A stretch of DNA of 64,000 bases from Vulcanimicrobiota bacterium (lineage in GTDB: Bacteria > Vulcanimicrobiota > Vulcanimicrobiia > Vulcanimicrobiales > Vulcanimicrobiaceae): NCBI GenBank assembly GCA_027459645.1, contig DAIDHQ010000006.1, forward strand, positions 186,001-250,000. The letters run 5' to 3'. The notes below the pieces were generated by a model. That model saw nothing but the letters and a program-made list of their open reading frames with translations, had not been told where the DNA came from and did no database searches. Positions within the stretch are counted from its first letter, which is position 1. Each line of letters begins with the position of its first letter. Shown piece by piece: positions 32,849 through 43,547 of the stretch. A program made the translations under genes and the position numbers.

Positions 32849-35368
32849 CTACATTCCTCCCTTCGCCGACGCTGGGACGACGATGCGCGCCGAGAGCGCG
32901 CGTTGCGCAAGGGTACCGAGCAACTCAAGGTGCGCGCGCGTCAACGTGTCGAGGTTCCGGCGTTGAAGCGCGAGCGCAACGTTGTGGCGCAGTCCCTGGA
33001 GTTCGAGACGCGCGAGCGCCTGTGCATCGCTCGGCACGCCCGGCGCCGGTGCGGTAACCATCCCGCCGAGCATCTGCGCGTAGGTCGTTTGAAGGTTGCG
33101 CCGCACGACGTTTGCATTCGCGATATTGCCGAAGATGCTCGATTGCGCCCACGTGAAGAGGTCGGCCATCGTCATCGTTCTTCCGCGACCGTAGCGCAGC
33201 GAGAATTCGTCGATGCGCTGCAGGCGTAAGGGAGAGAACAGCTCGCGCAGCACCATATTCTGTGCTCCGGAAGCATATTCCGCAACGCTGACGTCGTGAC
33301 GGTGCGGCGGGTTATATGCCCACTTTGCGCTCGTGAATTCGCTGTATTCCGAGTAGGTCAGCGTGTCGAGCACCTGCGGGTTGAAATGCCATGCCTGTTC
33401 CGAGAACAAGCCGTTTGCCATCTGCGACCAAGCCGCGCGCTCCTTCGCAAGCGGAACCGGCTGAATCGGAGCGCCTGCACCCGGGTCGCCGCGTTGCGCG
33501 CGCGAGAGATATTCGCCGCCGATGGTGTGCGCTGCGTCGGTCGCACAACGGACGTACTGACGCATCGGCGTCAAGAACGCCGAACGCGCTTCGTCGTACG
33601 GAACGCCGGGTTCGGGGAAATGCGCGTTGACGGTATTCATCACGCCGTGCAGCATCTTCATCTGCACCCCGCACCACGCGATCGGGTGGTCGGTCAAGTT
33701 GAACTGCACCACGCGCGGATCGATGGAATGACCGCTCGCAAATTCGTCGGCATCTTCGTCGCTGGCGAACCGGTACCGCGGATTCGCCCAGCGTGACGCC
33801 CAGCGGTTCAACGTCGATTGTTCTTGCTGGGGCGTTTGCGCGCCCGGAATATACCCGTAGCCGTAGTTCACCGCATAATAATCATACGGTCCGAGCACTA
33901 ATTGGTTGTAGTCGCCTTGGGGAGTTCCGCGCGGCCACAGATTGATCGGCGCGTACTCCATGACGGAGCTTGCGATGCCGTATTTTGCCGTGAACGCCTT
34001 GCTTTGAAGGTCGCGCGCGGTGTAGGCTTCGTGACCGATGAAATTGTGTTGCAGTCCAAGATCGTGCCCGGATTCGTGCAGGATGACCGAGCGAATGAAC
34101 GAGTCGGCGAAGGCTTTTTCCGCGGCGGGCGTGTCGGGCAGACCTCGTGCGGGCGCCACTTCATACTTATAGAGAAGGCGCGCGCCGATGCCTTCGATCG
34201 CATCGAAGTTCACGCCGACGTTGAGTTCCTCGCCCGTGCGCGGATCGCTCAGGATGAGCGCTTCGGCACCGTATTGCGGATCGCTCGTATCGACCCAACG
34301 AATCATGTTGTGGCGAATATCGTCCGAATCCCACGTCGAACCGGCCGGCTGCTGCTCGACTTTAACCGCATTGAGGATGCCGATTTTCGCAAACGCGTCG
34401 TTCCAGGTGAGCAATGCAGCGCGCACGGTCGCACGATATTGATGCGGGATGTCGTCGGCTAAGTAAAAGACGATGGGATTGGCGGCTTGCGCGGGCGCGG
34501 CGGAATTGCGTGGTCCGAAATTCCAGCGCGTGATGTAATGCACGGCGCGTTGCAGGCCGTTGTCGTTCGAAAAATCGAGCAGCGGCTGCGAGAAATAGCC
34601 GACGCGCGGATCGGCGATGCGGGGCACGAAGCCGTCGTGCGGCGCGGCGATAAGGTTGTAGGTAATCTTCACTTCGACGTTGCGCGCATCGGGAGCGTTG
34701 TCCAAGCGGTCGGGTTGCGCCGACGTCCAGGTCTGATCGACGCGCAGCACGTCGTTTTTCGGAAACGCCTTGGTTGCCAAGAAGAACGACTTCGACATAT
34801 CCAGATGATAGGCGTGGCTTTCAGCTTTTACCGCAGCACGAAGCGCCGGCGCGAGATCGGCAACGTCGCCGAGAAAGGGCTTTGCCGGAATGACCACGCG
34901 CGTGCCGTCTTGCGCGGCGATCGGCACGACCGCAATAACGGAACTGGGCAGCGAGCGATCCACGCCCGCACGTTCGGGCGTATTCGGATTGGTCGAAGCA
35001 TACGTGTTCGGCCAGCGAAGGACGACGTCGTTGCCGTAGCGTTCGAATCGCAGGATGCGCGCGGGTGCCACGTACGGCTCGCCCTGCGCCGGTCCGAAAC
35101 CGCCGAGGCCGCTATAGGGAACCGCGGTTTCGATAAAATCGGCGCCTAGTTGCGAGGTCTGCACCTCGAGATAGACGTTCCCGTCTTTTTCGATCACGGG
35201 CAGCAAGCCCGGTTCGACCTTCGCGCCCTCGATGAATTTCGCGTACGGCGCGGGACCGTGCGCATTTGCCGCAGGAGCGGCGGGTTTCGTCTGCGCTTGA
35301 GCCATGCCCCCGCAGAGTAATGTGGCGAGGGCGAGTGCCGAAACGGCAGCAATACGAGAGCGCAGCAT
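32849..35368 (-). CDS. Secreted zinc metalloprotease (DUF5117/DUF4953 family)
   Basis: 839 residues from the ATG at 35368, with GGAGG 7 nt upstream. Signal peptide about 1-26. N-terminal DUF5118/DUF5117-type domains (about 45-330) precede a metzincin-like catalytic site HESGHDLGLQHNF (HExxHxxGxxH, about 450), then a C-terminal DUF4953 domain. It is expected to cleave proteins outside the cytoplasm; known relatives are little studied. The small secreted protein gene follows it directly. Confidence 0.88.
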   Translation of the reverse strand: MLRSRIAAVSALALATLLCGGMAQAQTKPAAPAANAHGPAPYAKFIEGAKVEPGLLPVIEKDGNVYLEVQTSQLGADFIETAVPYSGLGGFGPAQGEPYVAPARILRFERYGNDVVLRWPNTYASTNPNTPERAGVDRSLPSSVIAVVPIAAQDGTRVVIPAKPFLGDVADLAPALRAAVKAESHAYHLDMSKSFFLATKAFPKNDVLRVDQTWTSAQPDRLDNAPDARNVEVKITYNLIAAPHDGFVPRIADPRVGYFSQPLLDFSNDNGLQRAVHYITRWNFGPRNSAAPAQAANPIVFYLADDIPHQYRATVRAALLTWNDAFAKIGILNAVKVEQQPAGSTWDSDDIRHNMIRWVDTSDPQYGAEALILSDPRTGEELNVGVNFDAIEGIGARLLYKYEVAPARGLPDTPAAEKAFADSFIRSVILHESGHDLGLQHNFIGHEAYTARDLQSKAFTAKYGIASSVMEYAPINLWPRGTPQGDYNQLVLGPYDYYAVNYGYGYIPGAQTPQQEQSTLNRWASRWANPRYRFASDEDADEFASGHSIDPRVVQFNLTDHPIAWCGVQMKMLHGVMNTVNAHFPEPGVPYDEARSAFLTPMRQYVRCATDAAHTIGGEYLSRAQRGDPGAGAPIQPVPLAKERAAWSQMANGLFSEQAWHFNPQVLDTLTYSEYSEFTSAKWAYNPPHRHDVSVAEYASGAQNMVLRELFSPLRLQRIDEFSLRYGRGRTMTMADLFTWAQSSIFGNIANANVVRRNLQTTYAQMLGGMVTAPAPGVPSDAQALARLELQGLRHNVALALQRRNLDTLTRAHLELLGTLAQRALSARIVVPASAKGGM

Positions 35369-35498
35369 CCACAAACCTCCGAGAGCGTGCAAGCCCTCGG
35401 AGGTTTGGTTGCGATAAGGCTACGTCCTCTCTCGCACTTGAAAGTAAAGGCCCCGCATTTCTTGCGAGGTCTTCGTGCGATGCGATCCTTCGTCTGCG

Positions 35499-35534
35499 CA
35501 GTGTCGCCCTTCGACAAGCTCAGGGTGACACTGC
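35499..35534. repeat. Palindromic dispersed repeat (REP-like), copy 2
   Basis: CAGTGTC-GCCCT and AGGGT-GACACTG arms enclose the core TCGACAAGCTC. A partial copy (CGCTCAGGATGACA) follows at 35537-35550. The 312-bp gap 35369-35680 holds this, copy 3 and the groEL terminator; I see no gene in it. Confidence 0.7.
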
Positions 35535-35547
35535 TCCGCTCAGGATG

Positions 35548-35584
35548 ACAACAAAGAAAAAGGGCGGCGCATCAGCGCCGCCCT
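35548..35584 (-). terminator. Terminator of the groES-groEL operon
   Basis: A perfect 10-bp stem AGGGCGGCGC/GCGCCGCCCT with a 4-nt loop; on the - strand it is followed by TTTTCTTTGTTG. It lies about 100 nt after the groEL stop. Confidence 0.85.
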
Positions 35585-35593
35585 CCAATGCAT

Positions 35594-35615
35594 CCTTCGA
35601 CAAGCTCAGGATAAC
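35594..35615. repeat. Dispersed repeat, copy 3
   Basis: CCTTCGACAAGCTCAGGATAAC, the same core as copies 1 and 2; its left arm is degraded. It lies between groEL and its terminator. Confidence 0.6.
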
Positions 35616-35680
35616 TCCGCGGATCGGGCGAAGCCCGAACGCGAAGGGTGGCTCGCGGTGCGACGCACCGCGAACACCCA

Positions 35681-37671
<1,991 letters not shown>

Positions 37672-37712
37672 GAAAACCTCCAAAATGCTAAAACAGACGC
37701 TTGATTGGGTTC

Positions 37713-37739
37713 TTGGCACTCACAGCAGAAGAGTGCCAG
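37713..37739 (-). promoter_or_regulatory. CIRCE element (HrcA operator) upstream of groES
   Basis: TTGGCACTC-N9-GAGTGCCAG on the + strand: 15 of 18 positions match TTAGCACTC-N9-GAGTGCTAA, with the exact spacer. The A-to-G change in the left arm is matched by T-to-C in the right arm, keeping the symmetry. It sits immediately downstream of the promoter. Confidence 0.9.
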
Positions 37740-37746
37740 CCATGGA

Positions 37747-37775
37747 ATCTTAGCAGACTCCTATGGCGAGTGCAA
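37747..37775 (-). promoter_or_regulatory. Housekeeping sigma promoter of groES-groEL
   Basis: Read on the - strand: -35 TTGCAC (37775-37770), 17-bp spacer, -10 TAAGAT (37752-37747). Transcription should start at about 37740, the upstream edge of the CIRCE. Confidence 0.7.
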
Positions 37776-37781
37776 GCGCTC

Positions 37782-38054
37782 TTAGAGGGTGGAGGCGAGG
37801 AAGAACGCGGCCGGCAAAACGGCCGCGGAGACCCAGAGAAACAGCCGCGCGTTGCCGGCCTGAGAAAGACCGACGAGCGCCAGCCCGGCGCCCATTGAAA
37901 CGACGCCCGCGGCAAGGGCCGGGGGATGGCCCACGGCGCGGCCCTGGAGGGCCAGCACGGTGCCGACGATCGCGGCAACGACTACGGCGCCCGCCAGCGC
38001 GAGCGCGGAAGACAGCATGCTGCCGGACAGCTTCGAATCGCGGATTCCGATCAT
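37782..38054 (-). CDS. Small membrane protein (paralogue of the next gene)
   Basis: 90 residues with three predicted membrane helices (about 13-35, 45-63, 68-88). No family recognised. The segment AAGVVSMGAGLALVGLSQAG aligns with LGVVMLGGGLALLGMAIEN in the upstream gene, so the two are paralogues. No clear ribosome site. It ends close to the groES promoter. Confidence 0.5.
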   Translation of the reverse strand: MIGIRDSKLSGSMLSSALALAGAVVVAAIVGTVLALQGRAVGHPPALAAGVVSMGAGLALVGLSQAGNARLFLWVSAAVLPAAFFLASTL

Positions 38055-38084
38055 CGAGCGGATGGTACCCGCTTTGGCTTAAAG

Positions 38085-38381
38085 CTAGCCGAGGATCGCT
38101 GAAAAAGCCGGGCCGCCCAGGAAGACGGACGCAACGAACGAGGCGCAGGCGACCCAGAGGCAGACGCGCATGACGCGATTCTCTATGGCCATCCCGAGCA
38201 GCGCCAGACCTCCGCCGAGCATGACCACGCCGAGCGCGAGTTCGGGCGCGGAGGTATCCATGCCGTTGAACTGCGACCAGAGCGCGAACGCAGCCCCGAT
38301 GCCGCTCGTCACTCCGAGCAGCCATGCAGCACTCCAAATGATGACATCATCCGGTCCGGAGACCGGGCGGCTTCCCATCAT
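38085..38381 (-). CDS. Small membrane protein (paralogue of the previous gene)
   Basis: 98 residues from the ATG at 38381 (ATG 38378 and TTG 38399 are alternatives). Three membrane helices (about 16-37, 49-67, 73-92). Same layout and related sequence as 37782-38054, 30 bp apart and in the same direction. Probably a duplicated gene pair of unknown function. Confidence 0.55.
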   Translation of the reverse strand: MMGSRPVSGPDDVIIWSAAWLLGVTSGIGAAFALWSQFNGMDTSAPELALGVVMLGGGLALLGMAIENRVMRVCLWVACASFVASVFLGGPAFSAILG

Positions 38382-38455
38382 GCCCACAGCGTAGGGCAAC
38401 CACCTGGACGGCTGCTTAGAACGAAACGACGACTTACCGGCGAAGAACGCGCCCC

Positions 38456-38908
38456 ATGACGCAGAGTCGCAACTGGGGACTGATCGTTCGCCAGGCCATT
38501 ATCGCGGGCTTTATCGGCGGGCTCATTATGGAAGCCTACCTGCTGATCGTCGCGCACACGAATCCGATTCCGGCGTGGCAGTGGATCGCATCGGCTGCAA
38601 TCGGCGACGTCGCGCTCACCAGCACATCGTATGCGTGGCTTGGACTGCTCGTGCATTTCATCGTGAGCATGGGATGGGCCGGCGGATACGCCTATCTCGC
38701 GCACGACCGGCCGTACATGAACCAGCGTTGGTTGATTTCGGGGCTCGTCTACGGCCTCGTCGTATACGTTTTCATGGATTTGGTGCTGCTCGGCGCGCGC
38801 AAACTCGTTCCGCCGTCGCCGGTCGAATTCATCAGCGCGCTCGTCGCGCATTGCCTCTTCTTCGGCGTGCCGGTCGCATTTGTAACGGCGAAGCTCGACA
38901 AGCGCTAG
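38456..38908 (+). CDS. Four-helix membrane protein
   Basis: 150 residues with four membrane helices (about 10-32, 45-75, 95-115, 122-143). Family not recognised; the layout resembles small YetJ- or DUF1440-type membrane proteins, but no diagnostic motif is seen. Rightward gene between leftward small genes and the tRNA. Confidence 0.6.
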   Translation: MTQSRNWGLIVRQAIIAGFIGGLIMEAYLLIVAHTNPIPAWQWIASAAIGDVALTSTSYAWLGLLVHFIVSMGWAGGYAYLAHDRPYMNQRWLISGLVYGLVVYVFMDLVLLGARKLVPPSPVEFISALVAHCLFFGVPVAFVTAKLDKR

Positions 38909-39029
38909 AATGACGAAGCGCCGCATTGCTGCGGCGCTTCGCGCGTTTCGAGATGTTTCTGCGGGCCTGATACACAGCGAGAGTAACACATCGCCAACGC
39001 CTTCGCAACGTCGGGTGATTCGTCGCGGC

Positions 39030-39101
39030 TGGAGCGCCCGGGAATCGAACCCGGAGCTGCAGGGTGTATCAGACCCGCAGTCGACACCATCGAAACGCCC
39101 C
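39030..39101 (-). tRNA. Atypical tRNA gene, anticodon uncertain (best reading GAT, Ile)
   Basis: 72 nt, discriminator A, no encoded CCA. Acceptor GGGGCGT pairs with GCGCTCC over 7 bp (two G-T pairs). The T-arm is perfect: CCGGG-TTCGATT-CCCGG. The D-arm is odd: a TCGA/TCGA stem with only 5 loop nt (TGGTG). The anticodon region folds either as CTGATAC with a stem of only 4 bp (anticodon GAT), or as a 7-bp stem CTGCGGG/CCTGCAG with a 10-nt loop. A strange but probably real tRNA; possibly a decayed or specialised one. Confidence 0.55.
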
Positions 39102-39165
39102 AGCGAAGAACCCTTCACGACGAGGCCGTGGGACAACAAGGGTGCGGCAACGAAGCGCAGGCGCA

Positions 39166-40299
39166 ATGATCGGTTCCCTCAAGATTTCGCTACCGGCGCT
39201 CCGGCATAACGCCGAGCGGCTGCGCGATCTGATTGCACCGGCACAAGCGGCCTTCGTCGTCAAAGGCAACGCGTACGGGCACGGATTGATCGAAGTTGCG
39301 CTCGCCATCGAGTCGCTCGCCGCAAAGCTGTGCGTCTTTTCGCTCGATGAAGCGATCGCGCTGCGCGACGGCGGGATCACCAAGCCGATTTTGGTGCTCG
39401 GGCCGATTGCACCCGACGCGCTTGGCGACGCGATGCAAACACGCGTCGAAACGACGCTCTGGAGCACGGGCGAATACGTGCGAAAACTCACCGCTGCGGC
39501 ACAAAAAGCGCACGCTCGCGCCAAGGTGCACGTGAAGATCAACAGCGGGCTCAACCGCTTGGGTTTGGAACCTGCGGAACTCGCGGACGCGGTCGAAGAC
39601 TACTCGCGCATGAGCGATCTGGAAATCGTCGGCATCTTTTCGCATCTCGCGTCGGCCGAAGAGATCGATTCGCCGTACACCATGCTGCAGCTCGAACGTT
39701 TCGTGGGCGCATACGCGCAAGCCGAACCGACGCTGGCAGCACGGGGCAAGCTGCCGACGCGCCACATTGCGGCCTCGGCCGCCGGCATGTTGTGGCCGCA
39801 AACGCGATTGGACATGGTGCGTTTCGGCATCGCGCTCTACGGCCTGTGGCCTTCTCCCGCGACGCGTGAAGCGATGAACGGAGGACGCCTGCCGCTGCGC
39901 CCCGCCCTTTCGTATACGAGTGAGTTGATCACGACGCGCAAGCTCGCCGCGGGCGAACCGGTCGGGTACGGCACGACCTTTCACGCGCCCCGCAGCATGC
40001 GCATCGGCGTCCTGCCGCTGGGCTACAGCGACGGCATCCCCCGTTCGTTTTCGAACAAGGGGGCGTTTCTGGTCGACGGTTCGCGCGCTCCGATCGTAGG
40101 ACGGGTCGCGATGAATCTCACCGTTCTGGATCTCTCGCACGCGCCCGAAGCACGCTCCGGGGCAACGGTCACCCTGATCGGGCGCGACGGCGAGAACGAA
40201 ATCAGCGCCGACGACTGGGCCACCTGGGACGACACCATCAACTACGAGGTGGTGACGCGCCTGCCCGCGGCGCTCACCCGTCGCTACGACGACGCTTGA
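39166..40299 (+). CDS. alr: Alanine racemase
   Basis: 377 residues from the ATG at 39166; upstream in-frame sequence is antisense tRNA. The PLP Lys is in VVKGNAYGHG (residue about 29-38); the catalytic Tyr is in VGYGTTFHAP, and GYSDGIPR and GRVAMN follow in the usual order. It converts L- to D-alanine for peptidoglycan, feeding Ddl at 47.9 kb. GRVAMN replaces the common GRVCMD segment. Confidence 0.95.
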   Translation: MIGSLKISLPALRHNAERLRDLIAPAQAAFVVKGNAYGHGLIEVALAIESLAAKLCVFSLDEAIALRDGGITKPILVLGPIAPDALGDAMQTRVETTLWSTGEYVRKLTAAAQKAHARAKVHVKINSGLNRLGLEPAELADAVEDYSRMSDLEIVGIFSHLASAEEIDSPYTMLQLERFVGAYAQAEPTLAARGKLPTRHIAASAAGMLWPQTRLDMVRFGIALYGLWPSPATREAMNGGRLPLRPALSYTSELITTRKLAAGEPVGYGTTFHAPRSMRIGVLPLGYSDGIPRSFSNKGAFLVDGSRAPIVGRVAMNLTVLDLSHAPEARSGATVTLIGRDGENEISADDWATWDDTINYEVVTRLPAALTRRYDDA

Positions 40300-40346
40300 A
40301 GCATCGAACGAATGCCTCGTAGAACACGTTCTCTCTTTAAAGAGAT

Positions 40347-41552
40347 ATGATGCAAACGCCGCCGCCGATCCGCGTCGCAGTGAACGACCGTCAGCTCCCC
40401 GTCGTTGCCGTGCTCGAACACGGCCGGGTGCTCGTGCCGCTCCGCGCCATCGTCGAAGCGCTGCACGTACATCTTCGCGACATCAAGCTGCCGCTCAGAC
40501 CGCCCGCGCGCATCATCGCTGGGCGCTGGTACGCTCCCGTTCGCGCGATGGCCCGCCTGGTGCATGCGCGCATCATGTACGACGGCCGCGTAAAACTCGT
40601 CGCGGTGTATACGACATCCCCGCAGACCGTTGCCGCATCACCGGCGCCGAGCGCGCAACCCGTTACCGTTCGCGGACTCGAGCCCGCAGCCAACAGCCGC
40701 GTGGGCTCGGCTTATCCTACCATCGCCGCGAGTCTCGATTTGCCGAACGGCTCCTCGATTCGGAGTCTGACGCTGTTACTGGACGGCATCGATCAATCGA
40801 TGAACGCAACCTATCAAGGCACGTTCGTCACCTACATTCCGCGAGCGCCGTTGCCGCCGGGAAATCACACCGTGCAGATCAGCGGGACCAGCAGCAGCGG
40901 CGTGCCGTTCGATACCTCGTGGTCGTTCGAAACTACGCAAGCGCCGCCACCGCCCGATACGAACACCGGCGGACTTCCGTACTACTACAACAACAATTAC
41001 GTGCAGCTCACCGTACCGGGTACGCAATTCATGGGCGGCGCGGCCGTCCCCGTGGAGCTCGTTGCGCCGCCGGGCGGCAGCGCCTTCGCATTTATTTGCA
41101 CGTCATCGTGGCAATACGAACTCTTCAGCGCGCCCCAGTCGCAATTTTATTCGGGAAGCGTGCCCACGCCCGTCGTCAATTCGATCATAAACTGTCCGAT
41201 CACCGCGATGTACGTTGCGCCCAACGGCGCCGTAACCTACGCCGCATATCCGCAGTTCGTGCAGTTGCTGCCGATTGCGACGCCGCAACCGACGCCCACG
41301 CCGGTACCGGTCCCAACGCCCTCGCGCATTCCCGCGCCGACGCCGATTGCAACTCGCACGCCGGCGCCGTCACCGACGCGCACGCCACATCCGGTCCCCA
41401 CGCACAACCCGATACCGCGGCCGCCAATACCGCATCCGCCGGCGCCGAGGCCGACGATTCCGCCGCGCCCGGCGAATACGCCTGCGCCGCACCGCATACC
41501 GCTGGTACATCACACGCCGAAGCCGAAACCAAAGCCTACGCCGCCGGCGTAG
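40347..41552 (+). CDS. Copper-amine-oxidase-N-like domain protein with Pro-rich tail
   Basis: 401 residues. Residues 8-92 look like the copper amine oxidase N-terminal-like stalk domain (VAVNDRQLPVV, VLVPLRAIVEALHVHL). An Ig-like/beta-sandwich segment (about 110-200) and a second strand-rich region follow. The last 110 residues are a Pro/Thr-rich repeat with the pattern PTPxP. No signal peptide precedes the first domain, which is unusual for this group. Possibly surface-linked; unsure. Confidence 0.6.
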   Translation: MMQTPPPIRVAVNDRQLPVVAVLEHGRVLVPLRAIVEALHVHLRDIKLPLRPPARIIAGRWYAPVRAMARLVHARIMYDGRVKLVAVYTTSPQTVAASPAPSAQPVTVRGLEPAANSRVGSAYPTIAASLDLPNGSSIRSLTLLLDGIDQSMNATYQGTFVTYIPRAPLPPGNHTVQISGTSSSGVPFDTSWSFETTQAPPPPDTNTGGLPYYYNNNYVQLTVPGTQFMGGAAVPVELVAPPGGSAFAFICTSSWQYELFSAPQSQFYSGSVPTPVVNSIINCPITAMYVAPNGAVTYAAYPQFVQLLPIATPQPTPTPVPVPTPSRIPAPTPIATRTPAPSPTRTPHPVPTHNPIPRPPIPHPPAPRPTIPPRPANTPAPHRIPLVHHTPKPKPKPTPPA

Positions 41553-41560
41553 ACGTTGCG

Positions 41561-42283
41561 TTACGTTAGAGCGCCAAGCGCTTCGTCGAGTTTGATCGTG
41601 CCTTTATAGACGGCGCTGCCGACGATGCATGAATCGACGGCGGCCGGCGCGTCTTTCTTCAGAAGCTTCAGGTCGTCAATCGTGCGCGCGCCGCCGTTTG
41701 CCGTGAATGTAATTTCCGGCGCCGCATCGGCGATTTCGCGCAACGCTTGAATGTCGTAGCCTTCGCCCATGCCGTCGCGGCGAATCTCGGTGAAAACCAC
41801 GCGCTGCACGCCCCACCCCGCCACGCGTTTCACAAGAGAGTCGCGATCGACCGGCGTGCTTTCCTGCCAGCCGTGCGTGGCGACCTGTTTGCCGCGCGCA
41901 TCAATGGCAGCGATGATTTTTTCCGGAAACTGGCCGATGATGTAACGCGCGACGCGTTCGTCGTCGACCAGCACCGTGCCGAGAATCACTTCCGACGCGC
42001 CCGCGTCGAGTCGCGCTTGTACGTGCTGCCCGATGCGAATGCCGCCGCCGACTTGCACCGGCACGCTTACCGCCCGGCAAATATCGCGAATGACGGAGAG
42101 GTTGTTCCCGCGGCCGAGTGCGGCGTCGAGATCGACGACGTGCAGCCGCTTTGCGCCGGCCTCAACGAACGCCTTGGCCTGCGCGACGGGATCGTCGGCG
42201 TACACCGTCTCCGTTGCGAGGTCGCCGCGTTCCATACGGACGATCTTGCCCCCGCGAAGGTCGAGGGCCGGAATTACAATCAT
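41561..42283 (-). CDS. hisA: Phosphoribosylformimino-5-aminoimidazole carboxamide ribotide isomerase
   Basis: 240 residues, one (beta/alpha)8 barrel. Catalytic acids D8 in PALDLRGG and Asp in AAIDARGKQVATHGW, phosphate loops VQVGGGIR and TANGGAR. It catalyses the Amadori-type fourth step of histidine synthesis. FTEIRRDGM has Glu where YTDI/FTDI is usual. No other his gene is nearby. It overlaps the upstream citrate synthase gene by 4 bp. Confidence 0.93.
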   Translation of the reverse strand: MIVIPALDLRGGKIVRMERGDLATETVYADDPVAQAKAFVEAGAKRLHVVDLDAALGRGNNLSVIRDICRAVSVPVQVGGGIRIGQHVQARLDAGASEVILGTVLVDDERVARYIIGQFPEKIIAAIDARGKQVATHGWQESTPVDRDSLVKRVAGWGVQRVVFTEIRRDGMGEGYDIQALREIADAAPEITFTANGGARTIDDLKLLKKDAPAAVDSCIVGSAVYKGTIKLDEALGALT

Positions 42284-43458
42284 GCGCTCCCCACGGTTGA
42301 AGTCTGCCGCTTGTCGATCGGCACGAACGGTCCCGGCGGCGGGCCGACGTACGTCGCTTGCGGACGGATCAAGCGATTATCGTGCAGTTGCTCGAGGACG
42401 TGCGCGGTCCACCCCGCGACGCGCCCGCACGCGAAGAGACACGTAAACTCATCGCCGGGCATGCCGAGATCGGCGAGCACCGGCGCGGTATAGAAATCGA
42501 CATTCGCGTAGATCTTGCGATCGGGCTTTTCTTCGGCAAGAATGCGCTGGCTCTGATTTTCGAGTTCCCGCGCAATGGCATACCACTTCGTGTTGCCTTG
42601 GTGTTCCGACAATTTTTTCGCGATCGCTTCCAGATGCTTCGCGCGCGGATCGCGCACGCGGTATTCGCGATGGCCCATGCCCATGATGCGGTGGCCTTTC
42701 GAAAGTTCGTCGCGTACGAACTTTTCGGCATTCTGCGGGGAGCCGATCGCCACCAAATTGTTGTAAGACGCGCTCGCGGCGCCTCCGTGCAAATCGCCGG
42801 TCAGCGTTGCAAGCGCGGCGGTAATCGACGCGTACAGATCCGCGCGCGTCGATGCGGTGACCCGCGCCGAAAACGTGGAGGCGTTGTAAGAATGGTCGGC
42901 GAGCAGCACGAGATATGTGTCGACGGCGTCCTCTTCCATCTCTGTGGGCACCTTGCCGGTGCGCATGTACAGGAAGTTTGCCGCCTGCGAAAGATCGGCG
43001 CGCGGCTCGATCGGTTCGAGTCCGCGACGAATGCGATCCCATGCGGCCAAAATCGTCGGCAGCTTCGCGATCAACTCGATTGCCGAGTGTATGTCGGAAA
43101 CGTGCTCACCCTTGTTGTTCACCGGCGAGAAGAGCGCGAGACCGCTTACGATCGTACGCATCACGTCCATCGGCCATGCGGTTTTAGGAACGGCTTGCAT
43201 CGCCGCAACGAGCGGCTCGGGCAGCGTCCGGCGCGAACCCAGTTCGCGTTTGAGCGAAGCGAGTTCTTCGGCCGTCGGCAGATGTCCGTAGAGCAGCAGG
43301 TGAACGATCTCTTCAAAACACGCGTTCGGCGCGAGATCGTCAATGTCGTAACCGCGATAGGTCAGCCGTCCGACCTGCCCTTCGACATTGCTAAGAACCG
43401 TAGACCCGACGACGACGCCCTCGAGCCCGCGGTCGACAACCGTACCAGTGGTAGACAA
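42280..43458 (-). CDS. gltA: Citrate synthase
   Basis: 392 residues from the TTG at 43458, with GGAGG 5 nt upstream; the longer reading to 43557 is unlikely. Conserved RGYDIDDL, LYGHLPT, DHSYNASTFSARVTAST, LHGGA, catalytic His in GMGHREYRVRDPRA and the DFYTAPV segment. It condenses acetyl-CoA with oxaloacetate. A 2-methylcitrate synthase role cannot be excluded by sequence. Divergent from the DUF5069 gene. Confidence 0.94.
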   Translation of the reverse strand: MSTTGTVVDRGLEGVVVGSTVLSNVEGQVGRLTYRGYDIDDLAPNACFEEIVHLLLYGHLPTAEELASLKRELGSRRTLPEPLVAAMQAVPKTAWPMDVMRTIVSGLALFSPVNNKGEHVSDIHSAIELIAKLPTILAAWDRIRRGLEPIEPRADLSQAANFLYMRTGKVPTEMEEDAVDTYLVLLADHSYNASTFSARVTASTRADLYASITAALATLTGDLHGGAASASYNNLVAIGSPQNAEKFVRDELSKGHRIMGMGHREYRVRDPRAKHLEAIAKKLSEHQGNTKWYAIARELENQSQRILAEEKPDRKIYANVDFYTAPVLADLGMPGDEFTCLFACGRVAGWTAHVLEQLHDNRLIRPQATYVGPPPGPFVPIDKRQTSTVGSA

Positions 43459-43547
43459 GTGTTCCTCCAACGAGCCACCCTCGCCGTGCGAGGGGGTTAT
43501 AAATGTTTGGTGAGGCAACGAAACGGGCCTCCCTCCAAAGGAGCTAC

